This document shows, one piece after another, positions 37,801-50,404 of a DNA stretch of 64,000 nucleotides. The position numbers and the translations under genes were made by a program. The DNA comes from Litoditis marina (lineage: Eukaryota > Nematoda > Chromadorea > Rhabditida > Rhabditidae). Where the stretch lies: the NCBI GenBank assembly GCA_964036275.1, contig OZ038437.1, forward strand, positions 62,001 through 126,000. The letters run 5' to 3'. The notes under the pieces were generated by a model. It was not told where the DNA came from. It made no database searches and saw nothing but the letters and a program-made list of their open reading frames with translations. The stretch's first letter is position 1; every line of letters begins with the position of its first letter.

Positions 37801-38863
37801 TGGTTTCAAGTTTTTAATTGTCATACATTGAATCTGATTTATACACGAATTGTTATACACATAATCTTCAATATTAATAACAAGTTTCATCATATTACAG
37901 GACGGTGGTAGAGTCGTTGAACGACCATTCGATAACGGAATGCCAAAACACCGTAAGCGACTGGGAGGAAACAATTTGGGCCACGTCATTGACTTCAAAG
38001 TTGCTGGGAGGTTATCAGCTTCACGAGAAGTCTTTCAGTGAGGTTTGTTTTCAAAGTGACGGAAAGAAATTTTTTAATACTGGTTATGTGGCATCTAATC
38101 GTTATATAAAGTCGTCAGAATCGGAATGTTGTGTATGAATCGATAGTTTTACCATTATCATAAACTATGCGATTTATAACTACATTAGTATTCAAGTTAA
38201 GAGTGAAAGATACGTCGGGTAAATTAAACGTTTCAGAGTGAAGAATATGCTCAGCAGAAGTCGTTAAGGAATTGGTTATCGACACGGTCATGCGACAAGA
38301 AGAAGGCAAAGCAGATGATTGGCCATTCCTTCAAGCCTGTTGATGTTCCCGCCACGGCAGACCTGCTCATCCGCAAGATAGATGGCGACATCACTTCTGT
38401 AGGCTCAATAGCCCACACACTTCTCGGGTTAGTTGTTGTGTTTTAATTTTCTCGCAAAGAACAATTGCCAACTCGAATATTCTATTAGTACTTTAGTACC
38501 GACATTCTATATGTAACGGCATCGTGGTCGTTCGACACTATATATCGATGAGAGTGGGACGTGAAACAACACACTGTGACACCAGTTGGCTCGTAGACTC
38601 ATAGCGTTTACATACATGTATATTTAGGTCTATATTCATTTATTCGGCAACATGTACGACCTGATTACAGATCAAGTCTGTCTACGGCCCATACACACTG
38701 CTGTCCCGTAGAAGGATGTGGTGCCGTTCTATCTACCGATGAGTTCGAGGAACACGTGAGAAAAGCTCACACCGTCGTCACCAAGCACACGTACGCGTGT
38801 GCGTGTGACAAGAAGAGCAGAAGGTGAGCAGACATTGAAGTACATTGCTAACCCATCAGACAT
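34840..38863. repeat. 4129-bp tandem duplication, copy B
   Basis: Second copy of 30711-34839; homology ends at about 38863, where the sequence continues into the intron and exon that complete the gene. Confidence 0.95.
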
Positions 38864-39077
38864 TTTTAATATTAGGTACGTTTTCCACGGTATTGACTTT
38901 ATTCCATTTATACATTTGCTTTGCAGCTATTACCCGTACGTGGCACACATGAAAAAATGTCATCCATCGACGGACGATGTTTCTCCTGAATTTTCTATCG
39001 TCTTTTTGGTGAGTTTAATTAAACAATTGAACATGACACATGTCACAAGACAACTAATCGCAGACAACTTTGACTAG
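35256..39077 (+). CDS. Tyrosine recombinase-like protein with two zinc fingers, copy B
   Basis: Exons 35256-35338, 35483-35551, 35649-35735, 36337-37238, 37372-37521, 37661-37798, 37901-38042, 38237-38427, 38671-38823 and 38927 onward. Same catalytic pattern as copy A (Arg in GNRP; PRSFR; RRW...QY). Copy B alone has the exon completing a second finger-like motif, CACDKKSR...HMKKCH, so it is the fuller gene. The last exon either reads on to TGA at 39077 (preferred, about 675 residues from 35256) or splices at 39008 to the next gene. Differences from copy A include Asp for Tyr after GTCHS and Leu for Val in SVFLASR. No initiating Met-exon is evident inside copy B. A DNA-binding/recombinase role is inferred; the missing HxxR histidine leaves activity in doubt. 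Confidence 0.7.
37622..37665 (+). promoter_or_regulatory. Tandem alternative 3' splice sites at the HxxR-box exon
   Basis: Two acceptors, CTCAG| (exon would start 37632) and CTTTTTTTAAG| (37661), precede near-identical coding starts (GCGGGATCGGCAAAC and GCGGGATCTGCGAAC). Both follow the TTTCG| donor in frame in copy B, and the upstream one adds ten residues. In copy A the T-run is one base shorter, which puts TAA in frame if the upstream acceptor is used. The downstream site has the better polypyrimidine tract and gives the family-like SFRAGSAN. Confidence 0.6.
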
Positions 39078-39969
39078 ATACTCATCATGAGAATATGTTT
39101 AAGTATTTTTGTATGACCGTTGTGATTAGTTTTAAAGCGTGAATCCACGATGTCATAAGGTATTCATATCGTTCAACTATTTATATGCTTGTAGGATTGT
39201 GCAAATGGTGCCACTTCACCATACTTTTTGCGGTCGCCCACTTCATGAGGTTGCGTACTGTCGGCGCATGAATATTGTCGTTGGCTGCATGGTGATACTG
39301 TAAATATGTGTATTGTTGCAAAACAGTCAGTTATGTTATTGTTTTTACTTGTCTTGTTGTTTGTGTATTTTATTGGTGTCGAATGCGTATCGTCGGTTGT
39401 ATGTTAACGTCGTATGATATGACACAGTCGCCAATTTGTTTCATGTTCCATGTAAATTGTTCCATGTAAAAAAATGTTGTCATTTATTTTCATGAGTTCG
39501 TTATCTTTCTAGTCCTAGAATGTTGTTATATTTATTATGATGTGTGTTTCATCATTTTGTTGAATTTATTGTTATTCTAAATTGTTGTTCAAGTTGATAG
39601 TTAGTTTCAGTTGCCCGTGGAGATATGTTATGGATTAACATGTTATATTTGTCTCAAATCCACGTTACATGAAATTCGAATGAAACACTAGAATATACAT
39701 ATTGTCGTTGTATAAATTAGAGTTTCACTGCTCGATAACTATATTGATTGTCGCAAGTTGGTCTCCAATTCTTCATTTACTTGAGTCAATTTTGTAGTTT
39801 GTATCATGTTCGAATGTCATTTGGTGTTGTTTCAAGAATGAACAGGAATGTATATTAATTGTATTGTCTTACATACTCGAGTTGTTTTTCTCGATTATCT
39901 ACATATATCCCGTATATCCATTTGGCGTTTTGTTTAAATGTGAACGCGTCCGTTTAACTTTATGTTCAG
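39078..39969. other. Intergenic region (or long intron), no coding seen
   Basis: T/G-rich sequence with many TTGTT runs and no frame that splices in phase. It ends TTTATGTTCAG directly before ATG of the next gene. I read it as 3' UTR plus trans-splice region; its 892 nt is longer than usual operon spacing. Confidence 0.5.
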
Positions 39970-42900
39970 ATGCTGAGTCGCGACATCAACGTTATTGCTC
40001 CTAAATCACTAATGAATACACGGTTGTTGTCGACCTTTATTGAGGCAGTGGTGGAAATACCGAACTTCAGACGTGAGTACGACTGTATTTAATGGATGTA
40101 CCCAATAAAATATATTGGAATAAGAGTTTTACATTGTCGGAACTATGTAATCGAGTGTTTGTATGAAATTGTACATATCACATTTTGCAGAATACGTGGA
40201 TGAGATCGAGAACATCGTTCTATTTGGGTCTCCAGTACTACCTGTTGGGAGACTGAAGGGTGTAATTCCTGTGGTCTGCCCTGATGGTATAGTTGTTAGG
40301 CGTTTAACGCCCCGTTCGCTGGTGCCGCTAATGTACGTCGCTGCCGACGGTCGACCATTTGTCACGGACAAGGAAAGAGTGAAATGTAGTATCGTACTGG
40401 AAATGCAGAGAGGCCAGATGCTGGTGAGTGTTCACCATAGTCTCGAATTTATGTCCTTACACACTAATTTGATTGAAAAAAAAATGTTATTTGTCTAAAT
40501 GAGCTATATACTTACAAATGTGTGCTTAAATTATGGGTGTACAAAATGATCGGGTGATAGCGGCTCATATTTGCAAATGAAAATGCCATAATGTTGTAAA
40601 ATGAAATTGTTCAGATCATCACTTGCACTGGAAAGTCCGCCAGGATTTTCGATGTACCAGAATGTTCTATTGATGTCGGTATATGTGACAGCATGCCCAG
40701 GACTATCTACGAGTTTCAAGTCGAGACCGATGGATCAACTTCAATTCAAAAGGTAATGGTTGTATCACATACTCGTGTTTACGTGACGTACATTGTACAT
40801 AGTGTTGCTATTCAGAACTGTCGCAGACGAAAAACCTTTTTTCTTGACGATCACAGCAATGAAAAGCAAACTTGATCGGTACCCCATGTGTTATGGTTGC
40901 TAAAACCACAAACAACTCATCAAACCGATTTCCTAAATTCCGTCAATTACAGAAGAATTTGGAAACAGCAAGATCGATCAGAGGAAGATCCAGAGGGACA
41001 AGTGCTCCTGATTTTCCCCGGGACACAGACAACCATGAGGGACATGACCAGCAGCAGGTAAATATTTGAAACACGTATGTAATGTTTCCTGCTCATAGGG
41101 ATATATAGAATACAGATTATGGTCCATCGTCACACCTATCTCAGTAATTAGATATAGCTGAGTGTTGGCAGTAGCCGTAAATGATGTTTGTGACCCGTTA
41201 CACAATTTATCTATCCACTTTCTGTATAAAGGGTACGGAACCGCCTACATCTACAAGTGCTAGCCCTCGTCGACCAGCTACACCCCTTCGAGAAGAAGAT
41301 AGCGACAGTGACACCGTGTTTGCCGTGCCAAGACCAAAAAAGGTACGCACTCAATTTGTTGTTTATTTTCAGTTTTTGGTTAATGCATTTACTGTGATTT
41401 TTGACGAATTTTGGAAATAGATCAAATGTTGTCTGTTTCAGTCTCGACGAAAGTCCATTTCCGAGTCTGTTGTTGTGTCTCCGTCCCGTCAGGTTGCGGC
41501 CAATTCCGCAGAGGGGAGTTCCCGTGTGGTATGTTCGCTTTGTTAATAATACCGTCATTTTCAAATTGATAAATTCCAATATGTCGACAAGTTGTTTTCA
41601 AACTATGAACATTGGAATTAAGTTTACTATTTGAGGTACCCAGCCCACCACACAGTCAGACGAGATTGGACGAAACGACCGTCTTTCAGAGAATCGAGCA
41701 GGTTTCGTCCGTCGATTCTAGACTATCTATTCATGTGCAGGTATGTTTTTCTGTCGCTCAAATATAGGACGATTAACTACATTCTTTTTCCATATGGGCT
41801 TCGTGTTTCTATTATAATTGGGCCAAAATCCGTTGAATCATTTTGAGATGGAAAAACGGGACGAAAAGACTAAAAGCATAGTCGAAAATTTCTCTAATTT
41901 TACCGCACGTTTCAAAAAAAAATTTCACAGAATTATTTTCACTGTCAAAAGCGTCTGAGTTAGTGTTCAATGATTGTGATATAACATTCAGGCACCGTTG
42001 TCTAGTCTGATCCCCTCCCAGTATCTGAGACCCGTCAGCGATCGCCACGTGGCAACTATTCGCGCGGCAATTGTTAGAAACGCCATTCAGAGGGACAGAC
42101 TCCGTTTCGAGGGAGTCATTCCACAGTCTATGGAGAAAGACCCCGTTTCAAGGTATTATAGCTGCTCAACTATACATTAGTGTACGTGTTTTATTGTGTA
42201 TGTCCGTAATACTAGTGCACAAAATGTGTTATATACTATGTTTACAGCTGGAAGATTTCTATAATCGATGGGCAACATCGATGTGCTGCCCTATTATCGA
42301 TGTCTGAAGACGAGCAGAGACGGTATTTGTCCATATCGGAAACGGACCCGGTGAGAGTATGACCTTTTGATTATTCGAGTCTTTGACAATTTGCTAAATG
42401 CCGTGCGCTAGGTGTTATACCGACGTGTTTGTAGTCTTACATATTTTTTATGGCTCATATCCTAGTATGTGTATAACTTTAGGTGGTCGTTGACTGCGAC
42501 GTATTCGTCGTACCGGATGATGATGCTGCGAGACATGGCTCAGGCGGTGTTCCATCTGGCTCCCCTCCCACGTCATTAGAATGTGTTGCATTCAGTCGGT
42601 TGTGGAGTGAACTACACTCGTGCAATTACACCGACGCTGAAGTTGTTAGTGATAAGTTTGAATATAACTCATGATAATAGCACCATGTACAGTGGTTAGG
42701 GATGTTTTTTCAGTAAATTGTGCAAATACGTATATCATTCTAATTTCATTACCAGATGAGCGTGTTAAGAAGACAGATGACAAGTGTTGGGGCGAGAGAG
42801 CTCATATGGAAGATGAAGTACACATCACTCGGCAAACAAATCACGAGAGGGAGTGTTAACAAGGTGGTTATCACATTGATCTCGGTATATGATTGATATG

Positions 42901-45267
42901 GATATTACGTTTAAAAAATGATCATTACAGCTTTAAATATGACAATTGTCAGTGTTATTGTCAAATATTCACACGTAGTGTAAGTGTAATACGTTTCACA
43001 TGTGTACGATGTTGATTTCTTCCTGATATAATACCTACAATAATTTCAGAGCAACGTATTGCAGTCCCTCTATAGATTCGCAGCATCACCAGAGTCCATC
43101 TGGAACCCTCTCATCCGCATGGCGAACAATCAAAGTGTCTGCAAGGTGAGAGGTCAATCGTTTTTGATTTTGTATGTTTATCGCAAATTGGCATATTTTC
43201 AATTGTATAGCAATGTGGATCGATATTCGAAACATGTATCAAATTAAATATTCTACATTTCAGTCTGGGACATCTTTCGTCACGGGACGTCTGTCGAAAC
43301 CGATTCGTTCGTTGGCAAATTTGGATGAAGACCTGTGTGCGCGTACGCTTGAAGAGATCGTGGCACAGGCTGAGTCTGGGTGTATAGCCGGAGTAGATGC
43401 CATCAAGAAGGTAACATTTCAAACCAAATGGTAATAACAAATGACAAATAAACTGATAACCATGTGATAAAAGTTTTATCCGTCCGGTAAATTGTCACAT
43501 TTCAGATTCTGGACGCCACAATCAGGGCAAATAGAAGGAGGACCTTGGCTGCGAGTGGACTTGATGGTCAATCTCGCGCTGACACTCAGGTTCGTGTAAT
43601 GAAAAGACTTCATTGCAAGCAGCGTTATTGCGTTGAAACATAGTTATATCATTAAATAGTATGTTATTCGAAAAATCGTCCATTATAGAAGGATGTGAGT
43701 GATGATGACGTTATCCCAACTTCACGTCGATGCAATTCATTTGTTCAGGAGGATTGTCAGAATCCCAATGGAGCTTCTGAACAGGACACGTATTTGAATG
43801 TGAGTATGTTTGGTCTAAACTAATAGGCGAATTGCGTTAATACGAAATCCGTTAACTGAACGAAATGTATGAATGACGCTACTATTCTAATCTTCTATAC
43901 GAGTGTTGTGTTAAGACAGTAGACATTTACTATATGTTTCGGTACGCACAAAAGTATTGATAGACATCGGGTTATGTGTTTTCATGGAATTTGTGTACAT
44001 TCCTAGCATTCCACAGCACGTATTATCATCAAGTCTTTTCCGTTTATTCTGAACGTAACGACTATGCGAGTTTAACACAAGCCTTGAACAATATGCATTA
44101 TAGGCGGAACTTGATGCCGGCGACGGATTCAATCGTCGACGCGATATGCCGTTGTCAAAAAATAGGGCCGAAGAGACAGAGGAGACCAATCCCGTCGTCA
44201 TAGAAGAGTCACCTCAGTCCGTCGCTTTGCCTTCGTCTGATATTGTGGTAATCAGTACGCCGTCCACTCACCAGGATTCGATGGATGTGTTCGACGAAAT
44301 ATCCATACGTTCGTCGTCTACCTGCCGTGGTGCGGAACAGAACACACAAACCGCCGCCGTGGAACAACTCGACGTCAACACCGATGAAGTTTCTCACATG
44401 GCTGCTCCTGCTAAAGATGTATCTGATCACATTGAGGAGGGACACAATACAGAAGACGCACAACATTCCCAACCACATTCGGATATTGTGCAAAAGACAA
44501 GAGATGAACGGTCAATGTCAGTGGAAGCCGATTCCTTTGATGACCCCCCCCGCCACCGAACACAGACGTACTACTGGCGCAAAAGATGTTAAGATCGGTT
44601 GGATTTCGTGAGGTTCGTTTTGTTTATGACTAATATGAATAATAAAAAAGTACAGGTATTTACAAATTTCAACCATTATTATGTTGTAAAGAATCTCTAT
44701 TATGATTGTATCATTTGTAAAACAACCAATAGTTTTGGGTGAAGATTCGATAATACGTCTACATATTCATGTTTACCTATATTTGTAATGTTTGTTTACA
44801 GACCACAGAGGAGAACGGAGAACAAGACCAGCGGCCTGACCATCTTCGCGTCGAGGCGAGTGTCGCCGAAGTAAGGATTATATAACATTTCCAAGTGTTT
44901 TTGCGATAGTTTCGAGTGTGTGACATACGGGATATTAATTGAATTTTACAGTCGCTGCTGAACACCGCATTTGACGATTCGTCCTTTGTGGAAAATGCGC
45001 GCGTGGAATCTATCAAATTCATGGACAATTTCCTGAATCCGAATGTGTTCGACAATGAAAGTGTCCCAGGAGCATCGACCGCAGTCCATTTGATGGTAAA
45101 CATTTATCTAGACTATTTGATGGTATATTTCAAAATTAACATATCTAATTCATATCAGCAATTTCATTTTTTATGTTGATGCGTCTTTCACGTACAATCT
45201 ATATGTGTGAATTTTAAAGGACATCCGCACATCACCTGGTCCACGCCACGCCACTGGTCCAGAATGA
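39970..45267 (+). CDS. DGQHR-motif (ParB/DUF3723-like) protein with long disordered tail
   Basis: Nineteen in-phase exons: 39970-40072, 40191-40423, 40615-40752, 40953-41057, 41232-41342, 41442-41528, 41636-41740, 41992-42152, 42248-42350, 42483-42644, 42756-42863, 43050-43145, 43264-43410, 43506-43589, 43689-43799, 44104-44612, 44802-44870, 44952-45095, 45220-45267 (TGA), about 870 residues. The ATG abuts a TTCAG acceptor, hence the chosen start. Exon 9 encodes WKISIIDGQHRCAALL, matching the hydrophobic-DGQHR-R core of ParB-like/DGQHR domains. Fungal DUF3723 proteins, frequent Starship cargo, have a comparable GQHR core (from memory of the family). Exons 4-7 and 15-16 are acidic/Ser-rich and probably disordered. 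In exon 16 an eight-C run (about 44543-44550) shifts the frame: translation as written stops at 44592, and one more C would restore phase with the last three exons. That may be a homopolymer error or a real truncation. Molecular function unknown. Confidence 0.65.
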
Positions 45268-45959
45268 AGCCTAATTCGAAAACTAAACCATTATATTGGC
45301 TGAATTTTGGATATGTTACTTAACTAGTAGAGTTGTATAACATATGTAAGTTTCAGGGAAAACTAATGTAAAATACGGAATTTCTAAGTAAAAGATTAAG
45401 CCATGCCAAAAAATCGGTCAACCTAAGTAAAACCGAGAATGATAGCTGCACTAATGAGCCGTTCGCAGTTTCACAAAAGTTGAACTTTTACAAAGGCTAA
45501 TTCAAAAACTAAACCTAACACCCTAAACAACGTTAACGTTCACCTAATGGACCCTAACGTAACAATATTTACTACCTCAACATCCCAAACACAGAGTAAT
45601 TCACAGATAGTTAGACAATTGGGCAAAAAGGTCGAAAGGGCTACAATGCCAAACGAACAGTTGTCCAACAGTCCCACGATCCGCTGGCCTCTCCTAACTC
45701 TTGAAATTCTACTTAAACGACCCTAACGTGATAACCTTAACCTACTTAAGCCCCAAAACAGTCTAAAAAGTAAAGTTAACCTCAATTTGCTACCCCATAC
45801 CCCTCAAAAGTGCCTTTGGACTACCCCCAGAACGGCAAATTTTACGTTAGGGAAAATCGAACTTTGGGTCCTTAGAAACTCACTTTAACGTTACGCTTAA
45901 GGGCATTTTCAAATGGTATCCAACGTATTGAAAATAAATTGCCCCGTGAGGTATCGAGC
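45268..45959. other. rDNA 3'-flanking spacer, no gene seen
   Basis: C/A-rich + strand with repeated CTAAACC, CCTAACGT and AACGTTAACG words. It lies between the end of the DGQHR gene and the 28S 3' end, so it is downstream spacer of the minus-strand rDNA unit. Confidence 0.5.
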
Positions 45960-45992
45960 GCAAATCCCAAGTGCTCCGCACTTGGGATTTGC
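45960..45992 (-). terminator. Perfect 15-bp hairpin just 3' of 28S
   Basis: GCAAATCCCAAGTGC, loop TCC, then its exact complement. On the minus strand it falls just after the 28S 3' end, so it may be a pol I terminator or 3' external-spacer processing hairpin. Confidence 0.55.
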
Positions 45993-46009
45993 TCCGACCC
46001 CTAAACCGG

Positions 46010-46449
46010 TCGCTTCATAGGTCCCGGGAAACAAAGCAATAACAAAGCACCCAATCAAAGGATAGTCTCAACAGATCGCAGTATAAAGAGACTGCTCTAC
46101 TGGATACAACACCTTGACCAGTATACAAGTCGTATGCAAGTGATTTTGCGCCCCGACATTGAACCAGAGTGATCCGGCTTTGGCAACCAAGGAAGATTCC
46201 CTTCCTCGGCCAGGCCATATAATAGGGCATAAGCTCTCGCGTTACCACGAGATAGAGATGCCTCCCGACACCGGGAAGCAAAGTTATTGCTGCCTTGACT
46301 AGACGGGATTCTGACTTAGAGGCGTTCAGTCATAATCCCACTAATGGTAGCTTCGGACCATTGGCCTTTCGACCAAGTCCATGAACCAAATGTTAGTACT
46401 ACTTGTTCCTCTCGTACTAAAGTAGAATACTATCGCAACAATTAGTCTA

Positions 46450-46504
<55 letters not shown>

Positions 46505-46546
46505 ATTAGTGGGTGAACAATCCAACGCTTGGCGAATTCTGCTTCG

Positions 46547-46584
<38 letters not shown>

Positions 46585-46607
46585 AACGTCGCTATGGACG
46601 CTTGGCT

Positions 46608-46651
<44 letters not shown>

Positions 46652-47022
46652 ACCAGAAACAATCTGGATTAAAAGGATCGATAGGCCACGCTTTCGCGGT
46701 CTGTACTCGTACTGAAAGTCAAGATTAAGCGAGCTTTTGCCCTTTTGCTCTACGAGAGGTTTCCGTCCTCTCTGAGCTAGCCTTAGGACACCTGCGTTAC
46801 GATTTGACAGATGTACCGCCCCAGTCAAACTCCCCGCCTGACACTGTCTTCAGCGAGAGTCACGCAGTCACCAGGTGACCACGCTTAACACCAAGAAGAA
46901 AGAGCCGAAGCCCAATCCTCGCCTTACCGAATAAGTAAAGAATCGATGAAAGTGGTGGTATTTCATTGGCGACCGAAGTCTCCCACCTATGCTACACCTC
47001 TCATGACTCTTCACAATGTCAA

Positions 47023-47054
<32 letters not shown>

Positions 47055-47066
47055 TCGCTATATTTG

Positions 47067-47106
<40 letters not shown>

Positions 47107-47117
47107 TTAGGGACAGT

Positions 47118-47181
<64 letters not shown>

Positions 47182-47182
47182 A

Positions 47183-47217
<35 letters not shown>

Positions 47218-48210
47218 ACTCGAATTACTACGATTTAACATTCAGAGCACTGGGCAGAAATCAGAGACAGTAAACGTCCGCAAGGACCATCTGTCTCCTC
47301 TGTTTTAATTAGACAGTCGGATTCCCCGAGTCCGTACCAGTTCCAGTGCGACCGTTTAGATGGCCGATCAGGATACTAAGCCCGAAAGCAAAGTACACAC
47401 CTGTAAACGTCCACAAGACAGTCTCATTACTAGTCCGACTTCACCGAAGTTCCGCCGGTCACGAACGAGACCACACAAGCATCAGTCTACAGGCCAATCG
47501 ACCCGGTCACTGGAGCCAATCCTTTTCCCGAAGTTACGGATCTAATTTGCCGACTTCCCTTACCTACATTATTCTATCGACTAGAGGCTGTTCACCTTGG
47601 AGACCTGATGCGGATATCGGTACGATTTGCTGTAGCTTAATAGCCTCCCTCGGTTTTTCAAGGGTCGTTCTAAGAGCACGAGACACCACAGAAACCGCGG
47701 TGCTTTACGGAAACAACGTCCCTATCTCCGGATGAACCGATTCCAGGGAGTCCGTTCCTTAACTAGAGACGAAAACTCTAGCTCGGTCTTAGAGCGACGT
47801 TACCGAGTTCGAATGCGTTACCGCGCAGACGACTCAAAGAGCCGCAATCGCTACATGCAAGTTAGGGAATATTAACCCTATTCCCTTTTGATATCCGAGA
47901 GAGAAGTAAACTTCTCCCTCTCGATGATACAAGGCATAAGCCAGTATCTTAGGATCGACTGACCCACATCCAACTACTGTTCACGTGGAACCCTTCTCCA
48001 CTTCAGTCTTCAAGGATCGAACTTAAATATTTGCTACTACCACCGAGATCTGCACTGATGGAAGCTCCAGCTGGGCCTACGCCCGAAGCCTTCAACGCAA
48101 CCACCACGACCCTCCTACTCGTTGCGGCCAGGCGAAAGGCAACGCACAAGCCAGCAACGGCCGGGTATAGGTCTCTCGCTCAAGCGCCATCCATTTTCAG
48201 GGCTAGTTGA

Positions 48211-48246
<36 letters not shown>

Positions 48247-48537
48247 ACCGACTTCCATGGCCACCGTCCTGCTGTCTATATCAACCAACACCTTTTATGG
48301 GGTCTCATGAGCGAAAAGTTAGGCACCTTAACCCGACGTTTGGTTCATCCCACAGCGCCAGTTCTGCTTACCAAAAATGGCCCACTTGGAGCTCGCTTTC
48401 ATGTCAACAGTTCAATGAAGAAACCGAGACATCATACCCATTGAAAGTTTGAGAATAGGTTGAGGTCGTTTCGACCCCAAGTCCTCTAATCATTCGCTTT
48501 ACCGGATATAACAGCGAAAAAGCTCCAGCTATCCTGG

Positions 48538-48577
<40 letters not shown>

Positions 48578-49521
48578 AGTCTTTCGCCCCTATACCCAAG
48601 TCTATCGATCGATTTGCACGTCAGAACCGATACGGACTTCCACCAGAGTTTCCTCTGGCTTCGTCCTGCTCAGGCATAGTTCACCATCTTTCGGGTCGCA
48701 ACCTGTACGCTCTTCCTCTGCCCATCTGCAAGCAGACAAGACAGGGCCATAGTGCGCCGCTCAAAGAACGGATCCTATGTCAACCGGTTAACCGGCCTTT
48801 ACTTTCATTTCGCCGTGGGGTTTACAACCCTTTGACTCGCGTACAAGTTACACTCCTCGGTCCGTGTTTCAAGACGGGTCGGAAAGGTGGTCGACTTTCA
48901 CACTGGCACTCTGCAAGCAAAGCTAAACGTTAACCGTGATTAACCTAACCGCAAACAAGACACCACCGAAGTGGGCAACATTACACGGGTCAGCTAACAC
49001 AATCAACGCCACCAGCGCAACCATAAGCAGCAACCATTCTATGAAAACGCAATTAAGCGAGTTCAACAAACTTAGCTACCCAGTTACGTCAACTCTCTCC
49101 GGTTCCACTCCAGCGATTTCACGTTCTCTTGAACTCTCTCTTCAAAGTTCTTTGCAACTTTCCCTCACGGTACTTGTTTGCTATCGAATTCGCGTCTATA
49201 TTTAGCCTTAGATAAAGTTTATCACCCACTTAAGGCTGCACTTTCAAGCAACCCGACTCCAAGGAACAATCAACCAACAATACCACTGTTCGTACAGGTT
49301 TCGCACCCTCTCAGGACTGTGGCCCCTATCAAAGGGACTTCGAACATGCAGTAATGCTAGAAAATCATACCTATACGCTACAGTTCTCAGCGGCCTTAGA
49401 CCGAGAGATTCAGCGCTGGGCTCTTCCCTGTTCACTCGCCGTTACTATGGGAATCCTAGTTAGTTTCTTTTCCTCCGCTGAATGATATGCTTAAGTTCGG
49501 CGGGTAATCACGACTGAGCTC
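46010..49521 (-). rRNA. 28S (LSU) rRNA
   Basis: Nearly 3.5 kb of conserved LSU sequence on the minus strand, close to the usual nematode LSU length. The complement contains the sarcin-ricin loop AGTACGAGAGGAAC (about 46407-46420) and the GACTGGGGCGG segment of the peptidyl-transferase region (about 46817). Its 5' end has the typical GCCGAACTTAAGCATATCA start. Ends are estimates. Open frames found inside are fortuitous. Confidence 0.95.
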
Positions 49522-49726
49522 AGGTTGCGTTAGCAAGGAATGAAACGCCGACACAAGTAGCCACGTCAACTCTCACGGTAGTCATGCGAGAGAAGACGCA
49601 GTGTCATGCGAATCAACCTACAATACGTCAAAGACGAATGTTGCTGTTATTCTTAACTAAGGAAGGGTACATTTGCATGCAGCCAACCGACAAACCAAGT
49701 AAGTAGCCACTTGGTAGTAGTTAAAC
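49522..49726 (-). other. ITS2
   Basis: About 205-bp spacer between 5.8S and 28S; nothing else seen. Confidence 0.8.
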
Positions 49727-49880
49727 AACCCTGAACCAGACGTGCCGAAGGGAATAGTCCCAACGGCGCTGTGCGTTCAAAATTTCACCACTCAAAGCGT
49801 CTGCAATTCGTGGTAAATAACGCAGTTTGCTGCGTTTTTCATCGATACGCGAATCGACCGATCCATCGCTAAAGCTAGTA
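49727..49880 (-). rRNA. 5.8S rRNA
   Basis: The minus strand shows AGCGATGGATCGG near the start, CGATGAAAAACGCAGC and GAATTGCAGAC in the middle, and CACGTCTGGTTCAGGG at the end, all 5.8S hallmarks in the right order. A separate 5.8S excludes microsporidia. Ends are approximate. Confidence 0.93.
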
Positions 49881-50223
49881 CAGTAGTTCTTGCGAACTGT
49901 TACAAAAACAATTAGTTAAAGGGAAAGGTGTATTGACGCTGTCCGTTAAGGATCATTGAGGCTCCCCTTGCGGGTAACTTGCGTGTAGCATGCAGTAGCC
50001 AGCGAAAATACTTGCGAGGTGACAGTAGTAGCTCTGTCATTAAGTCTACAAAGTCAGGAACTACGCGAAAACCATCCATCGTCACTCAAACGACTCCGGT
50101 AAACTCGACGCCTCACAATGAGCTAGAGAGGTGGTTGAGAGCCAGCTGAATCAGACTAAGTCCGAAACAACACTTGCCACTGACTCTCAGGACCAAAGCC
50201 GAAATTCCATTGAAGGTCAGCGA
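49881..50223 (-). other. ITS1
   Basis: About 343-bp spacer between 18S and 5.8S. Confidence 0.8.
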
Positions 50224-50369
50224 TGATCCACCTGCAGGTTCACCTACAGGTACCTTGTTACGACTTTTGCCCGGTTCAAGCCATTGCGATTAAAGTGATT
50301 TCCATCACAGTAAAGCCGAAGCCTCGCTGCAGCAGTCCTCACTCTTCTCGAAACAGCTCAGTCCCGGAC

Positions 50370-50404
<35 letters not shown>

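Noticed and set aside
46015..49435. Several ORFs on both strands in the rDNA block
   Set aside because: Fortuitous frames in conserved 28S rRNA.
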